A stretch of 45,810 bases of DNA from Crocosphaera watsonii WH 8501 (lineage in GTDB: Bacteria > Cyanobacteriota > Cyanobacteriia > Cyanobacteriales > Microcystaceae), in assembly GCF_000167195.1 (NCBI RefSeq), contig NZ_AADV02000010.1:1-45810 (forward strand). Reading direction: 5' to 3'. Shown here one piece after another: positions 45,766 to 45,810 of this stretch (its first letter is position 1; the number at the start of each line of letters is the position of its first letter). Both the position numbers and the translations under genes were made by a program. The notes beneath the pieces were generated by a model. That model was not told the DNA's origin, did not search any database, and worked only from the letters and a program-made list of their open reading frames with translations.

Positions 45766-45810
45766 GGGTCCTGCTAGATCGACCTGCAGCATGCAGCTGC
45801 CCTGCCGTCC
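45766..45810. other. Cloning-vector polylinker (sequencing artefact)
   Basis: The order of sites is that of the pUC/M13 polylinker: GGG-TCC (BamHI region), CTAGA (XbaI), TCGACC (SalI), CTGCAG (PstI), GCATGC (SphI), then a GCCGTC-like lacZ part. Single bases are missing at several points, as at the end of a poor Sanger read. This is not genomic DNA. Confidence 0.88.

Overview
The window looks like a draft-genome contig from a unicellular, probably nitrogen-fixing marine cyanobacterium of the Crocosphaera/Cyanothece type. Evidence seen: AT-rich sequence with many GCGATCGC (HIP1) octamers, dark-operative protochlorophyllide reductase genes (chlL, chlN) with a DUF5331 gene between them, two PEP-CTERM proteins, a kinase fused to a GUN4 domain, a cyanobacterial RelN/RelE module, a heptanucleotide tandem repeat and a heavy insertion-sequence load. 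The genus is inference. The contig starts inside an IS1182/IS5-type transposase and stops inside an IS1634-type transposase. Its last ~45 bases read as an error-laden pUC/M13 polylinker, so this is a Sanger assembly broken at repeats.

Layout. 1-5.1 kb: transposase remnant, PEP-CTERM gene with three upstream iterated motifs, RelNE module whose toxin is split by a 118-bp MITE, mnmA, and a tnpB element with one TGA lesion. 5.4-9.4 kb: SPOR-like exported protein, SpoIID/LytB protein, a relE scrap, miaB. 9.5-11.9 kb: compact three-gene restriction-modification operon (N6-adenine methylase, half-size specificity subunit, small PD-(D/E)xK protein), followed by ~400 bp of noncoding, hairpin-rich DNA. 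12.4-15.8 kb: cofH, a frameshifted membrane glycosyltransferase, a second PEP-CTERM gene. 16.1-18.9 kb: chlL-DUF5331-chlN. 19.5-21.4 kb: ISKra4-type element with perfect 19-bp ends and a passenger gene. 21.5-29.8 kb: degenerate PAS-GGDEF protein, AAA ATPase, amino-acid ABC transporter genes (binding protein and one permease), AI-2E-type transporter, homocysteine-biosynthesis (DUF39) protein, AraC regulator. 29.9-35.7 kb: MITE, RDD/membrane protein/SpoIIM cluster split by an intact tnpB, and an intact IS630 element. 35.9-40.6 kb: mnmE, small conserved proteins, ssb, kinase-GUN4. 40.8-45.8 kb: decaying Phd-PIN module, decaying FHA-kinase operon, rnpB (minus strand), and a tnpB interrupted by IS1634.

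Themes. Three anticodon-loop tRNA modification genes (mnmA, miaB, mnmE) and rnpB are core housekeeping. chlL/chlN allow chlorophyll synthesis in the dark, and cofH makes half of the FO chromophore. Several accessory genes carry a single lesion: nonsense codons in two tnpB copies, the PIN toxin and the FHA-kinase, and one-base homopolymer shifts in the glycosyltransferase and the FHA-kinase. In both complete toxin-antitoxin loci the antitoxin is open and the toxin is broken. The restriction-modification operon is the best candidate for a poorly described system.
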